A model generated the notes under the pieces. That model saw only the letters and a list, made by a program, of their open reading frames with translations. It was not told where the DNA came from and did not search any database. A stretch of DNA of 64,000 bases, taken from positions 1,051,001-1,115,000 of the forward strand of contig NC_019793.1 of NCBI RefSeq assembly GCF_000317835.1, read 5' to 3'. The stretch's first letter is position 1. Each line of letters opens with the position of its first letter. Below are positions 28,394 through 38,805 of this stretch, in pieces. Source of the stretch: Deinococcus peraridilitoris DSM 19664 (lineage in GTDB: Bacteria; Deinococcota; Deinococci; Deinococcales; Deinococcaceae). A program made the position numbers and the translations under genes.

Positions 28394-28989
28394 TGAGCGC
28401 AGACACCATTGCCGCGCCGCAGCGCCGGCGCCGGCGTCGGCGTGGCGGCAACAAGTCGGGAACAGGCACCGCGCTACAGGCGGCACCCAAGGTTCCCAAG
28501 GTCGCCTCCCCCACCTTGCGCATCGGCGTCGGCGTGGTGGTGCTGCGCGGCGATACGGTACTGCTGGTGCGCGAGCGGGGCCGCTGGAGCCTTCCCAAGG
28601 GTGGTCTCGATCCGCACGAACTGGTTGCCGAGGGCGCGAGGCGCGAGGCGCTGGAAGAAACCGGGCTGGAAGTCGAGATTCGCGAGCTGGCCTTTACACT
28701 CGAATTTCACGCACAGACCTGGGGACATCACCTGCAGTTCTTTTTTCATGCCCGCGAAACAGGGGGTGAACTCGGCCCGCAGGACCCGGACAAGGAAGTT
28801 CAGGAAGCGCGTTTCGTTCCGATACGGGAGTTGCGCGAGTACGTGCGTTTCCGTCCGCGGCTGCTTTCGCTTGAAGCGTGGCTCAAGGAGCGTCGGGCAC
28901 GGCATTTCGTATTCGACCTCGACAAGGAACCGGCCATGTTGCGTCAGCGCCGCCGGGTCGCGGCGTCCGAAGGTGTGACGTCTTCCTGA
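28393..28989 (+). CDS. NUDIX hydrolase with Arg-rich N-terminus
   Basis: This 198-residue protein starts with a basic tail (QRRRRRRRGGNKSG, residues 10-23) and a flexible linker, then a NUDIX domain. The full box GGLDPHELVAEGARREALEE (then TGL) fits GX5EX7REUXEEXGU. NUDIX enzymes cleave nucleoside diphosphates linked to another group, and Deinococcus has many. The basic tail suggests contact with nucleic acid, which is an inference. It is translated from the dnaB mRNA with a one-base overlap and ends at a terminator. Confidence 0.88.
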
Positions 28990-29033
28990 ACTTCGGATAC
29001 CCACCAAGATGACCTGAAATTACCGTGCGACCA

Positions 29034-29064
29034 CGCAGAACGTGAGCGGACGTTCTGCGTTTTC
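29034..29064 (+). terminator. Terminator of the dnaB-NUDIX operon
   Basis: CGCAGAACGT-GAGCGG-ACGTTCTGCG is followed by TTTTC. Arms are 10 bases and perfect. Confidence 0.8.
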
Positions 29065-29096
29065 GTGTGGCACGTGCAACGCAAGAGGTGTTCTGC

Positions 29097-29102
29097 TATC
29101 AT
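29097..29102 (+). promoter_or_regulatory. -10 box of leaderless zinc-ribbon gene
   Basis: TATCAT ends 6 bases before the ATG at 29109. Confidence 0.6.
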
Positions 29103-29108
29103 CAGAAT

Positions 29109-29306
29109 ATGAAGTCGCGATTTAGTGAGGATTTTCCGGCCAGCGGTCGCGGCTATGAGCACGTCTGTCCGCACTGCGGCGACCTGCTGCAACTGCACGA
29201 AATGCGAGACGGCGATCAGGCCTACTGGTGCCAGCGCTGCGAGCGTGGCCACCGTGCGGGCGACCTGCCAGTGCAGGCCTTGAGACCACTGCAGACCGCC
29301 ATCTGA
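29109..29306 (+). CDS. Small zinc-ribbon protein
   Basis: This 65-residue protein has two Cys pairs, CPHC at about 20-23 and CQRC at about 41-44, which should bind one zinc. The rest is acidic to neutral with no other motif. The leaderless -10 box selects the ATG at 29109 over an upstream in-frame start. A role in binding nucleic acid or protein is possible but cannot be read from sequence. Confidence 0.7.
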   Translation: MKSRFSEDFPASGRGYEHVCPHCGDLLQLHEMRDGDQAYWCQRCERGHRAGDLPVQALRPLQTAI

Positions 29307-29340
29307 ACGGGCAGCCCGAAACGCCCTTCACACGCTGCGC

Positions 29341-29346
29341 TATGCT
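29341..29346 (+). promoter_or_regulatory. -10 box of leaderless GTG-start SDR gene
   Basis: TATGCT ends 6 bases before a GTG start at 29353. Confidence 0.6.
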
Positions 29347-29352
29347 GGGCAC

Positions 29353-30033
29353 GTGAGTTCTTCTCTCGACGCTCAAGTGATCGCCGTGACCTCGGCCGAC
29401 CAGGGGTACGGGCGCACCTTGGCTCAGGCACTTGCCCGCGCAGGTGCCAGCGTCGTGCTGATCGGCGGGAATGTCGAGACCCTCGCGCAGCTCGCCTCGC
29501 ACATCGAATACGAGGGCGGCACTGCCATTCCCATCAAGGCGGACGTCGGCGTACCGCTGGACTGGTTGAGCGCCCAGGATCGCGTGCTGGAAATCTTCGG
29601 GGCGCTGCACGGCGTGGTTCACCTCGCCGACAAGCGCGCCCACAGCGCCTTTCCGATGATCAGCGAGGGCGAATGGATGGACCTCTTCAACTGCAACGTG
29701 AAATCCAGCGTGGGCATCACGCAGGTGCTGCGCCGACGCCTGCCGGGGACGTGGCTCACATTGATCGGCCCGCACCTCGACGAAAACGGTCTGCACGCCC
29801 ATCCACAGCGCGGTGCCATTCGCGGCCTCGTCGAACATGCCCACCGTGAAGATCTGCGCCTGAACGTCCTGCTCCCCTCGCGCGCTTCCGGCGGAGAAGA
29901 GCACGATCGCCCGCTGTCCGAAGCGGTGATCGCCCTGGCTTCGCGCGAACTGCAGCACATTCGCGGCACGGTCATCGACGTACCCATGCCCTCTGTCCCG
30001 AAGGACCGTCCGGCGGATTTTCTCAACCGATGA
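29353..30033 (+). CDS. Degenerate short-chain dehydrogenase/reductase-like protein
   Basis: This 226-residue protein has an SDR-like Rossmann fold (VIAVTSADQGYGRTLAQALARAGASVVLIGGN, then a DV segment and NVKSSVGITQVLR). The cofactor motif TGxxxGxG reads TSADQGYG, and no YxxxK catalytic pair is visible after the NVKSS helix, where the sequence turns to TWLTLIGPHLDENGLH. It is therefore probably not an active oxidoreductase. It overlaps nrdR by 4 bases (ATGA) and starts with GTG on a leaderless mRNA. Confidence 0.72.
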   Translation: MSSSLDAQVIAVTSADQGYGRTLAQALARAGASVVLIGGNVETLAQLASHIEYEGGTAIPIKADVGVPLDWLSAQDRVLEIFGALHGVVHLADKRAHSAFPMISEGEWMDLFNCNVKSSVGITQVLRRRLPGTWLTLIGPHLDENGLHAHPQRGAIRGLVEHAHREDLRLNVLLPSRASGGEEHDRPLSEAVIALASRELQHIRGTVIDVPMPSVPKDRPADFLNR

Positions 30034-30482
30034 AGTGTCCTTACTGCTCTGCACCGGACAGCAAGGTCGTCAATTCGCGCGCCAGTGATGAGGGCAGCGC
30101 CATTCGCCGCCGACGCGAATGCCTGGCCTGCAACCGGCGCTTCACGACCTACGAGCGCGCGCAGCTCGAACCCCTGATGGTCCTCAAACGGGACGCGCGG
30201 CGCGAAGCCTTCAATCCCGACAAGCTGCTGCGCGGCCTGCTGCTCGCGTCCGAGAAACGTCCGGTGCGTGAAGACACCCTGCGCGCCTTCGCGTACGGCT
30301 TCGAGGATGATTTCGGCAAGGCCGAGATCACCAGCGAGGACATCGGCAAGCGGGCCATGAACTTCCTGCGTCCGCTCGACGAGGTGGCCTACATCCGCTT
30401 TGCCAGCGTGTACCGCGAGTTCGACAGCCTGGAGCGCTTTATCGAGGAGATTCGCGGGCTCAAGGACAGCGAAGAGTTGTGA
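30030..30482 (+). CDS. nrdR: Transcriptional repressor NrdR
   Basis: This 150-residue regulator represses ribonucleotide reductase genes in response to (d)ATP. The zinc ribbon is CPYC (3-6) and CLAC (31-34), followed by NRRFTTYER. The ATP-cone domain (MVLKRDARREAFNPDKLLRGL...) spans about 49-139. Its start overlaps the SDR-like gene stop. No ribonucleotide reductase gene is in this window, so its targets lie elsewhere. Confidence 0.95.
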   Translation: MKCPYCSAPDSKVVNSRASDEGSAIRRRRECLACNRRFTTYERAQLEPLMVLKRDARREAFNPDKLLRGLLLASEKRPVREDTLRAFAYGFEDDFGKAEITSEDIGKRAMNFLRPLDEVAYIRFASVYREFDSLERFIEEIRGLKDSEEL

Positions 30483-30494
30483 AGAGTCATGGCG

Positions 30495-31418
30495 TCACAG
30501 GTCAAGCGCGCGCAGCACTGCGCGGGCTGCGAACAGATCAAGCGCGCCGAGCCCCACCGACTTGAACAACGTGACCCCGCTTCGGGCCACACTCGCCGTT
30601 CCCGCCACGAGCCGTGGCAGTTCCACGACCTGCCACGGCCAGCCTTCACACTCGGCCTGCAGCAGGTCACCGGCGCCCGCGCGGGCCGCGCGCTCCTGAT
30701 CGACGACCACCAGGGCGCGGCGAACCGCTGCAACATCGGCCTCGCGCATGTCGGGACGAAAGGCGCCCACCAGGTCAAGGTGCTGAGCGCCACGCAGCCG
30801 GGCACCCTGAATCAGGGGCTCGGCTGCGCGCGTGGCAGCGCTCAGCACGTCGGCCCGGTGAGCAAGCTCGGTGGGTGACCGGACCATCTGCGCATCGTGG
30901 CCGGCTTCACGCAAGGTACGGACGAATGTCCGCGCGCCCTCGGGAGTGCGGTTCCAGATGAGCACCTGCCGGTATGGATGCACGTGCAGGTGCGCTTCGG
31001 CCTGCGCGTACGCCTGCGGGCCCGCGCCCAGAACGCCCAGCACCCGCGCATCCGGCGGCGCGAGCAGACGGGCAGCCAGCGCGGAGGTGGCTGCCGTGCG
31101 GCGCTCGGTGAGGGTCCTGGCTTCGATCACCGCGAGCGTCTCGCCGGTCTGGGCACTTTGCAGCACGTACAGCGAGTGAATGGTGGGCAGACCACGGGCG
31201 GCGTTGCCGGCATGAACGGTCACGAGTTTGGTGCCCAGGCCCGCTTCCGCCGAGGAGGCCGGCATCACGAGGTAAGCGCCGCCGTCAGCGCCGAGGGCGT
31301 GCCGTTCGGGCATCTCGACGGTGCCGTGCGCCAGGGCAAGCATGGCCTCACGGGCCGCGTCCAATGCCCGCGCAGGGGTCAGGGTACGCGCGACCTCGGC
31401 TTCGGTAACGTAACGCAT
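30495..31418 (-). CDS. Ornithine cyclodeaminase / mu-crystallin family protein
   Basis: This 307-residue NAD(P)-binding protein has an N-terminal family domain (RYVTEAEVARTLTPARALDAAREAM), GLGTKLVTVHAGNAARGLPTIHSLYVL and ERRTAATSALAARLLAPPDARVLGVLGAGPQA. The last holds the GxGxxA-like Rossmann turn. The C-terminus ends VGLGALDLFAARAVL. Members include ornithine cyclodeaminase, alanine dehydrogenase, tauropine and imine reductases, so the substrate is open. Start M31418 is preceded by GAGGG; the longer in-frame extension is not protein-like. It converges with nrdR. Confidence 0.85.
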   Translation of the reverse strand: MRYVTEAEVARTLTPARALDAAREAMLALAHGTVEMPERHALGADGGAYLVMPASSAEAGLGTKLVTVHAGNAARGLPTIHSLYVLQSAQTGETLAVIEARTLTERRTAATSALAARLLAPPDARVLGVLGAGPQAYAQAEAHLHVHPYRQVLIWNRTPEGARTFVRTLREAGHDAQMVRSPTELAHRADVLSAATRAAEPLIQGARLRGAQHLDLVGAFRPDMREADVAAVRRALVVVDQERAARAGAGDLLQAECEGWPWQVVELPRLVAGTASVARSGVTLFKSVGLGALDLFAARAVLRALDL

Positions 31419-31543
31419 GCCCTCAGGATAAGCAGAACGACGCAATCGGCCGTGGTGGTCTGACGTGTGCTCAGCCCGGGAAGGCTTGCTCGGGAAGGCC
31501 TGGTGCCCAGCAAGCGGAATTTCCCGAATGGGCCGCAACCAGG

Positions 31544-31582
31544 AAAACGAGCGGGAAGGCGTCACCTTCCCGCTCGTTTTTT
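31544..31582 (-). terminator. Terminator of the liv operon
   Basis: ACGAGCGGGAAGG and its complement form a 13-base stem with a short loop, with A4 on one side and T6 on the other. It follows the livM stop on the minus strand. Confidence 0.88.
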
Positions 31583-31591
31583 GACGTCCGT

Positions 31592-32545
31592 TTACGCGCG
31601 TCTGCGAGCCCACCACTGCTGCAGTGTGCCCACCACGCCACGGCGGAAGAACAGCACCACGATCACGAAGACCAGACCCGTCACGATGCCCACCGGCACG
31701 TTGGCCGTGGTCAGTACGTCTCGCAGCAGCAGCACGATGGCCGCTCCTACCACCGGGCCGAACAGCGTGCCCGTACCACCCAGCAGCGTCATGATGACGA
31801 CCTCACCGGAAGTGCGCCAGTTCACGACTTCCAGGCTGACGACCCCGTGGCCGAACACGAACATCGCGCCCGCCAGGCCGGACAGCCCGGCCGAAATCAG
31901 GAAGGCGGTGAACTTGAAGCGCGCGGGCGAATACCCGACGCTGCGCGCGCGGGTTTCGTTGTCCCGTACGGCTGTCAGGGTTTTCCCAAAAGGCGAGCGT
32001 ACGGTCCGGTACGCGATCAGCATGCCGATCACGAAGATGGCCAGCGCGAAGTAATAGCGGTGCACGCTGTTGGTGAAATCCAGCCCCAGCAGGTCAGGGC
32101 GTGCCAGGCCCTGCTGGCCGTTCTCACCACCCGTGACGTCGGTCCACTGCAGGGCCAGGAAGGAGATCATCTGCGCGAAGGCCAGCGTGATCATCGAGAA
32201 ATAGATGCCAATCGAGCGCACAGACAGAAATCCGATTGGCACGGCAATCAGGAGCGCGGCCAGCGTGCCGCCCAGCATCGCGACTGGCACCGTCTGACCG
32301 TGGCCCAGCAGGTACCCGGTGGTATACGCGCTCACACCCCAGAAGGCCGCGTGGCCGAAAGACAGCATGCCGCTGAAGCCGAAGAGCAGATCGAAGGCCA
32401 CCGCGAAGAGACCGAACGCCAGGATGTCGAGGGCCAGCACCGGGTACATCAGGTGCGGCAATGCCAGCAGCAGCGCACCCAGCCCCAGCAGCCAGGCGGC
32501 CTGTCCGTTGCGCGTTCGCGCGCCCGGCAGCGTCAAGGTTCTCAT
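31592..32545 (-). CDS. livM: Branched-chain amino-acid ABC transporter permease LivM
   Basis: This 317-residue inner-membrane permease has about eight to ten hydrophobic segments. It carries the family pattern FGFSGMLSFGHAAFWGVSAYT and the cytoplasmic loop RSPFGKTLTAVRDNETRARSVGY that contacts the ATPase, then GLSGLAGAMFVFGHG. The ATG at 32545 overlaps the livH stop by 4 bases. It is the last gene of the operon, and a terminator follows. Confidence 0.92.
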   Translation of the reverse strand: MRTLTLPGARTRNGQAAWLLGLGALLLALPHLMYPVLALDILAFGLFAVAFDLLFGFSGMLSFGHAAFWGVSAYTTGYLLGHGQTVPVAMLGGTLAALLIAVPIGFLSVRSIGIYFSMITLAFAQMISFLALQWTDVTGGENGQQGLARPDLLGLDFTNSVHRYYFALAIFVIGMLIAYRTVRSPFGKTLTAVRDNETRARSVGYSPARFKFTAFLISAGLSGLAGAMFVFGHGVVSLEVVNWRTSGEVVIMTLLGGTGTLFGPVVGAAIVLLLRDVLTTANVPVGIVTGLVFVIVVLFFRRGVVGTLQQWWARRRA

Positions 32546-33429
32546 CTCGCCTCCGGCAGGCCAAAGAGGCCGTTGGGACGCACCAGCAAGACCAGCGCCA
32601 TCAGCACGAAGACCAGCGTGTTGGCGATCGGCGGATAGATGGCCGAGCCCAGCGCGACCAGCACGCCCACCGCGAAGCCGGTGATGACCGAGCCCGCGAT
32701 GCTGCCCATCCCGCCAATCACCACCACTGCGAAGGTCACGATGATCAGCTCCGAACCCATGTACGGCTCGACGCTGTAGATGGGCGCGGCCAGCACTCCG
32801 GCAATCGCGGCGAGTGCCACGCCGAAACCGAACACGATGGTGACCCATTTGCTCACGTCGATCCCGAAAGCCTGCGTGACAGTGGGATTTTCAGTGGCCG
32901 CGCGGATGACCGCGCCAACGCGGGTGCGCTCGATGACATACCAGGTCAGCGCACAGATGACGATCGCGAACGCGATCACAAAGAGGCGATAGGTCGGAAA
33001 GAACACGAAGCCCAGGTTGGTCGCGCCCACGAGTTGCTCGGGAATGGTGTAGGGCGCGCTCGACACCGAGTAGCGTGTCAGCATGATCTGCTTGACGGCG
33101 TCCTGGATCAGCAGTGTCAGGCCGAAGGTGAGCAGCAGGTTGTAACTGTGGTCAAGACCGTACAGGCGCCGCAGCAGCCCCCGTTCAAGCGCCACGCCAA
33201 TCGCGCCCACGATCAGGGGCGCCAGCAGGAGTGCCCACCAGAAGCCGATGCCCGCGGCCTGCCCCAGCGCAAAGGCCACAAAGGCCCCCAGCATGTACAG
33301 GGCGCCGTGCGCGAAGTTCACGATGCGCAGCATCCCGAAGATCACGGCCAGACCGAGGGACAGCAACGCAAAGAACGCCCCGTTGACGAGGCCGTTGAAA
33401 ACCTGGATCAAGAGCAGCTGGGTGTTCAA
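32542..33429 (-). CDS. livH: Branched-chain amino-acid ABC transporter permease LivH
   Basis: This 295-residue membrane permease (GLVNGAFFALLSLGLAVIFGMLRIVNFAHGALYMLGAF) has the coupling-loop segment RTRVGAVIRAATENPTVTQAFGI. It partners LivM. The protein-like sequence begins around a TTG at 33429 with a GGGGG-rich region upstream. An in-frame ATG at 33477 would translate straight through the perfect hairpin at 33441-33475, so I reject it. The exact start is uncertain. Confidence 0.88.
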   Translation of the reverse strand: MNTQLLLIQVFNGLVNGAFFALLSLGLAVIFGMLRIVNFAHGALYMLGAFVAFALGQAAGIGFWWALLLAPLIVGAIGVALERGLLRRLYGLDHSYNLLLTFGLTLLIQDAVKQIMLTRYSVSSAPYTIPEQLVGATNLGFVFFPTYRLFVIAFAIVICALTWYVIERTRVGAVIRAATENPTVTQAFGIDVSKWVTIVFGFGVALAAIAGVLAAPIYSVEPYMGSELIIVTFAVVVIGGMGSIAGSVITGFAVGVLVALGSAIYPPIANTLVFVLMALVLLVRPNGLFGLPEAR

Positions 33430-33440
33430 GAGGGCCCCCT

Positions 33441-33475
33441 GGAAAGGAAACGCGCGCTTTGCGCGTTTCCTTTCC
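33441..33475 (-). terminator. Intercistronic hairpin between livJ and livH
   Basis: Perfect 15-base arms (GGAAAGGAAACGCGC and complement) with a 5-base loop lie between the livJ stop and livH. Such hairpins often lower readthrough or protect the upstream binding-protein mRNA, so that it is made in excess over the permeases. Confidence 0.75.
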
Positions 33476-33484
33476 ACCTGACAT

Positions 33485-34693
<1,209 letters not shown>

Positions 34694-34763
34694 GTATTCC
34701 TCCAGGAAACGGGACAAGGGGACGGGGCGAGATGACAGGACGGAAGACCGATCAGGGTGCCGA

Positions 34764-35509
<746 letters not shown>

Positions 35510-35513
<4 letters not shown>

Positions 35514-36256
35514 GCGACCTCCTCGCCGAGGTAGGCCTCGATGACCTTGGGGTTGCGTCTGACTTCATCGTAGCTGCCGCTGGCGAGGACGCTGCCGTAC
35601 TGCAGTACGGTGATGCGGTGCGCCAGTTCGGCGACCACGCTCATGTTGTGCTCGACCAGCACGACCGTGCGGCCCTGCGCGACCTGCCGCACCAAGCGGA
35701 TCACGCGCGCCACGCCCTCAGAACCCATTCCCGAGGTGGGCTCGTCAAGCAGGAGCACCCGCGGATCCTGAGTGAGGGTCAGGGCAATTTCCAGGTGGCG
35801 TTTCTCGCCGTGTGACAGGTCGGCCGCCGGACGGTCGGTCAGCGGTGTCAGGTCCACCAGGTCGATCAGCTCGCGCGCGCGACCTTCGTACTGACGCAAA
35901 GCCTCGTCCGAGCGCCAGAATTGCCCGGGCAGATTCGAACGTGACTGCAGCGCGACCAGCAGGTTGTCAAGAACGCTAAGGCTGCCGAACACGCTGGAAA
36001 TCTGAAATGAGCGCGAAAGCCCTTTGCGCACGATGGCCTCGGGGGGAAGCTGCGAGATCCGTTCACCGTACAGCTGCACCTCACCCGCGTTGGGATGCAG
36101 GTGTCCGGAGAGCAGGTTGAAGAGGGTGGTTTTTCCGGCGCCGTTCGGGCCGATGATGGCGTGAATTTCACCTTCCTGAACGTCCAGGTCAACTTGATTG
36201 GTCGCGCGGAAGCCGCGAAATTCCTTGATCAGCCCTCGGGCAGATAATGCCGTCAT
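35510..36256 (-). CDS. livG: Branched-chain amino-acid ABC transporter ATPase LivG
   Basis: This 248-residue ATPase has Walker A GPNGAGKTTLFNLLSG, signature LSHGEKRHLEIAL, Walker B VLLLDEPTSGM and VEHNMSVV. The ATG at 36256 has no ribosome-binding site of its own. Its ATGA overlaps the stop of an 8-codon upstream frame that has a strong AAAGGAGG, so translation is probably coupled. It is the first gene of the transporter operon. Confidence 0.93.
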
Positions 36257-36279
36257 GACTCAATGCCGCGCTGTGGCAT
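36253..36279 (-). CDS. 8-residue leader peptide before livG
   Basis: The frame encodes MPQRGIES. AAAGGAGG lies 5 bases before its ATG, while livG itself lacks such a site. The TGA stop overlaps the livG ATG as ATGA. The peptide contains one Ile and no Leu or Val, so classical attenuation by branched-chain amino acids is not obvious; a coupling role is more likely. Confidence 0.5.
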   Translation of the reverse strand: MPQRGIES

Positions 36280-36356
36280 GTAGCCTCCTTTCGGTAATCG
36301 TGCTGTGTGATAATCGTAACATCCGCCGATAACAGTCGTGTTACACCACTGGCCTC

Positions 36357-36362
36357 TATCCT
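36357..36362 (+). promoter_or_regulatory. -10 box of leaderless methyltransferase mRNA
   Basis: TATCCT ends 6 bases before the ATG at 36369. Confidence 0.6.
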
Positions 36363-36368
36363 GAAACC

Positions 36369-37553
36369 ATGACTACCCGCAACAGCCCGGTCGCTGTCGT
36401 CTCGTCGCGTGGAGCGCAGCGTCTGCGAGAAGGTAAGGTCTGGGTCTACCGCTCGGACACGGTCGAGCTGCCCGAGCGGCCAGGCCTGTATCCGGTTCTT
36501 GACGTGCGTGAGCGGACACTCGGCTGGGCGCTGGTGAACGCGGCAAGCGAGATCAGCGTGCGGCTGCTCACCCGGGGTGAGGAAAGTGCCGATGAACAGC
36601 TGATCACTGCGCGTCTCGACGCGGCGCTGGCCTACCGCAGCTCCCTCAAGCTCAGTGCAGACGCCCATCGCCTGGTGCACGCCGAGGCCGACGGCCTGCC
36701 GGGGCTGGTGGTGGACCGCTATGGGGATGTGCTGGTCGTACAGAACGGCACGGCGGCGCTGGAGCCGTATCTGGGTGTCATTGTGGACGCGCTGGTCCGT
36801 CGGCTGCAGCCTCGCGGCGTCCTGGCACGTCACGAGGGACGCGTGCGGACGCTCGAAGGCCTGGAAAGCGGCACGTACACGCTCTACGGTGAGGTGCCCG
36901 ATAAACTCACGGTGCATGAACCGTCGGCGCGGGGCGAGGTGAAGTATCTTGTCGATCCGTACCGGGGGCAGAAGACCGGTGCGTTTCTCGATCAGCGCGA
37001 AAACCGCCTGCTGCTCGGTCAGTACGCGTGGGGACAGGCCCTGGATGTCTTTTCGTATCACGGCTCGTTCGGTCTGCACCTTGCCGGACAAGCCGAGCAT
37101 GTAGAGCTCATCGACGCGTCGGCGCCGGCCCTGGCGCGGGCGCGTGAAAATATGGAGCTCAACGGGTTTGGGAACGTGACGTATTCCGAAGCCAACGCCT
37201 TTGACCGTCTGCGCGAGCTGAAGCGCGAAGGCGGCGTCTACGGCGCGATCAGCCTTGATCCCCCCGCGCTGGCCAAGCTGAAAAAAGATCTGCCGAACGC
37301 GTACCGCGCCTACAAAGAGCTGAATTTGCGCGCTTTGCGCCTGCTCGACGTGGGCGGCGTGCTGGGTACCACCTCGTGCTCGTTTCATGTCTCGGAGAGC
37401 GAATTCTACGGCATGCTGCAGGACGCGGCGGCCGACGCGGGCGTCCGGGTGCGGGTGCTCGCCAGGAGAGGCCAGGCCATGGACCATCCGGAACTGCTCG
37501 GCGTGGCCGAGACGCGCTACCTCAAGTTCGCCCTTGTGCAGCGCCTGGGGTAG
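36369..37553 (+). CDS. Class I SAM-dependent rRNA methyltransferase (RlmI/RlmO-like)
   Basis: This 394-residue protein has an N-terminal PUA-like domain (about 1-75), a central EEHI-like segment (HAEADGLPGLVVDRYGDVLVVQ) and a C-terminal Rossmann methyltransferase (about 195-394). The methyltransferase has ALDVFSYHGSFGLHLA for SAM binding, VELIDAS, ISLDPPALAK and a TTSCS segment; the last is the usual position of the catalytic Cys in rRNA m5C enzymes of this group. It probably methylates a cytosine in 23S rRNA. It is leaderless and divergent from the liv operon. Confidence 0.85.
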   Translation: MTTRNSPVAVVSSRGAQRLREGKVWVYRSDTVELPERPGLYPVLDVRERTLGWALVNAASEISVRLLTRGEESADEQLITARLDAALAYRSSLKLSADAHRLVHAEADGLPGLVVDRYGDVLVVQNGTAALEPYLGVIVDALVRRLQPRGVLARHEGRVRTLEGLESGTYTLYGEVPDKLTVHEPSARGEVKYLVDPYRGQKTGAFLDQRENRLLLGQYAWGQALDVFSYHGSFGLHLAGQAEHVELIDASAPALARARENMELNGFGNVTYSEANAFDRLRELKREGGVYGAISLDPPALAKLKKDLPNAYRAYKELNLRALRLLDVGGVLGTTSCSFHVSESEFYGMLQDAAADAGVRVRVLARRGQAMDHPELLGVAETRYLKFALVQRLG

Positions 37554-37633
37554 AGCTTTGCAACTGGAACACCTTTTCGGTCGGGCCTGTCGCCCTCACC
37601 ACCGCCAGCTGGTTCACGGCAAGCCGCGCAGCT

Positions 37634-37639
37634 TACAAT
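37634..37639 (+). promoter_or_regulatory. -10 box of leaderless small-protein mRNA
   Basis: TACAAT ends 6 bases before the ATG at 37646. Confidence 0.6.
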
Positions 37640-37645
37640 AAAGGC

Positions 37646-37939
37646 ATGACGGACGACTTCTCGCCCCTCTTGCCGGACCCGTCGATCGCCGCGGCAGATG
37701 ATGCTGCCGGACTTTCCGGGGTACCCGAACACGCGCTGAGCGATCAGCTCGAACAGCTGGGAGGGCATCTGGTGTGGCGTGTCGGCAAGCACGAGGCCAG
37801 TGACGACGTGGTGGTCCGGCTGGGATACGCCTCGTCGACGCCCCGCTTCGCGCACCTTCCCCGTCTGCGCAGTGCCAGCGACAGTGAACTTCAGGACGCC
37901 CTGGAGCGTGGAGCGATCATGATCGAGTGGGTCGACTGA
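37646..37939 (+). CDS. Small hypothetical acidic protein
   Basis: This 97-residue protein of unknown function (MTDDFSPLLPDPSIAAADDA..., then GHLVWRVGKHEASDDVVVRLGYAS and SDSELQDALERGAIMIEWVD) is acidic. The leaderless -10 box fixes the start, although the frame stays open into the end of the methyltransferase gene. No motif is recognised. Confidence 0.65.
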   Translation: MTDDFSPLLPDPSIAAADDAAGLSGVPEHALSDQLEQLGGHLVWRVGKHEASDDVVVRLGYASSTPRFAHLPRLRSASDSELQDALERGAIMIEWVD

Positions 37940-38064
37940 GTGGCGCGAATGCTGTTGCTCGATGCGTCCCGGGTAACGAGGGTCAACCGACCCTTTTGCC
38001 TGGCACCGCTCACAAAAGGCGCCGCGAGGGTTTCGGCTGTTCCCTGCGGCGCCCCGGAGCCTTC

Positions 38065-38526
38065 GTGATTTTCGAGGCTCAAGAGCATTTCGTGCTGCCG
38101 TATCCGGGAAGCGAGGATGAGGCGCGGTCCTTTCTGCGTGACCCGGGCCGCAGCCTGCGTGCCGTATCGTTCCTGCGCGCCCTGCGCTTTGACGGCGGGA
38201 TCGTGCGCTCAGAACTGGCCGTGAACATCCCGATGTTCGGGGATCTGGTCCTTCCTTTCGAGAGCGAGGTCACTTCTACCGCGCAAGGGGCGCTGCTGAC
38301 CCCCCGCCCGTTGTCAGGGCGGGCCTGGGCTGAAGTGGGCGGGCTGGGCGAGGTTCAAAGCGGGCAACTGGATTACCATCTGAGTTTCCGCGTGCACATT
38401 TCGATGCCTCAGGCTGAAAAATGGGGTGGCGCGGCCTTTGAAAAAATGTTTCAGGCAACCGCGCGCAAGACGCTCGAACGGGTGGCTCAGGAGTTTCCCG
38501 CAGGCGTGCGTGCGGCCATGCCGTAG
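38065..38526 (+). CDS. DUF3809 protein
   Basis: This 153-residue protein matches the pattern of DUF3809, a family I know mainly from Deinococcus: FEAQEHFVLPYPGSEDEARSFL, RAVSFLRALRFDGGIVRSELAVNIPMFGDL, LDYHLSFRVHISMPQAEKWGGAAFEKMF. The last segment suggests a lipid-binding-type (SRPBCC-like) fold, which is an inference. The GTG at 38065 is chosen because upstream codons are not protein-like; the site before it (CGGAGC) is weak. Confidence 0.7.
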   Translation: MIFEAQEHFVLPYPGSEDEARSFLRDPGRSLRAVSFLRALRFDGGIVRSELAVNIPMFGDLVLPFESEVTSTAQGALLTPRPLSGRAWAEVGGLGEVQSGQLDYHLSFRVHISMPQAEKWGGAAFEKMFQATARKTLERVAQEFPAGVRAAMP

Positions 38527-38762
38527 CCCCGACCCATCCTGATTTACCTCCAGGGACGAATGACGTGTTCGTCCCTGCAAACGTTACTTTTTTCATCTTT
38601 GTGAAAACTGCCCGAAGTACGCTGTAGTGACCCTACCACAGCGACGAATAAAGGCTTCCCCAACCTGGCGGGACGCTGGAATCGCTTTCATGAGTCGCAT
38701 CCTCCATTTCGTGCCTCAGCACCGCCTGAACAGTGCCTCTTTTAAACTGGGCACAGGCGCAT

Positions 38763-38792
38763 TTGACAGCGCTTTCAAATTCAAGGTAAAAT
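38763..38792 (+). promoter_or_regulatory. lacI-type gene promoter with overlapping operator
   Basis: TTGACA (38763-38768), 18 bases, TAAAAT (38787-38792). The -35 begins the palindrome-like TTGACAGCGCTTTCAA (38763-38778). That sequence matches the inverse of the site at 39864-39879 in 15 of 16 positions. A LacI repressor bound here would cover its own -35. Confidence 0.85.
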
Positions 38793-38805
38793 GAGGCATT
38801 CAATT

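Noticed and set aside
33430..33477. livH start at the ATG at 33477
   Set aside because: It would translate through a perfect 15-base hairpin and give a basic, non-conserved N-terminus.
37376..37645. In-frame 5' extension of the 97-residue gene into the methyltransferase
   Set aside because: The extension is out of frame with the methyltransferase and Arg/Gly-rich. A TACAAT box 6 bases before 37646 fits a leaderless start.
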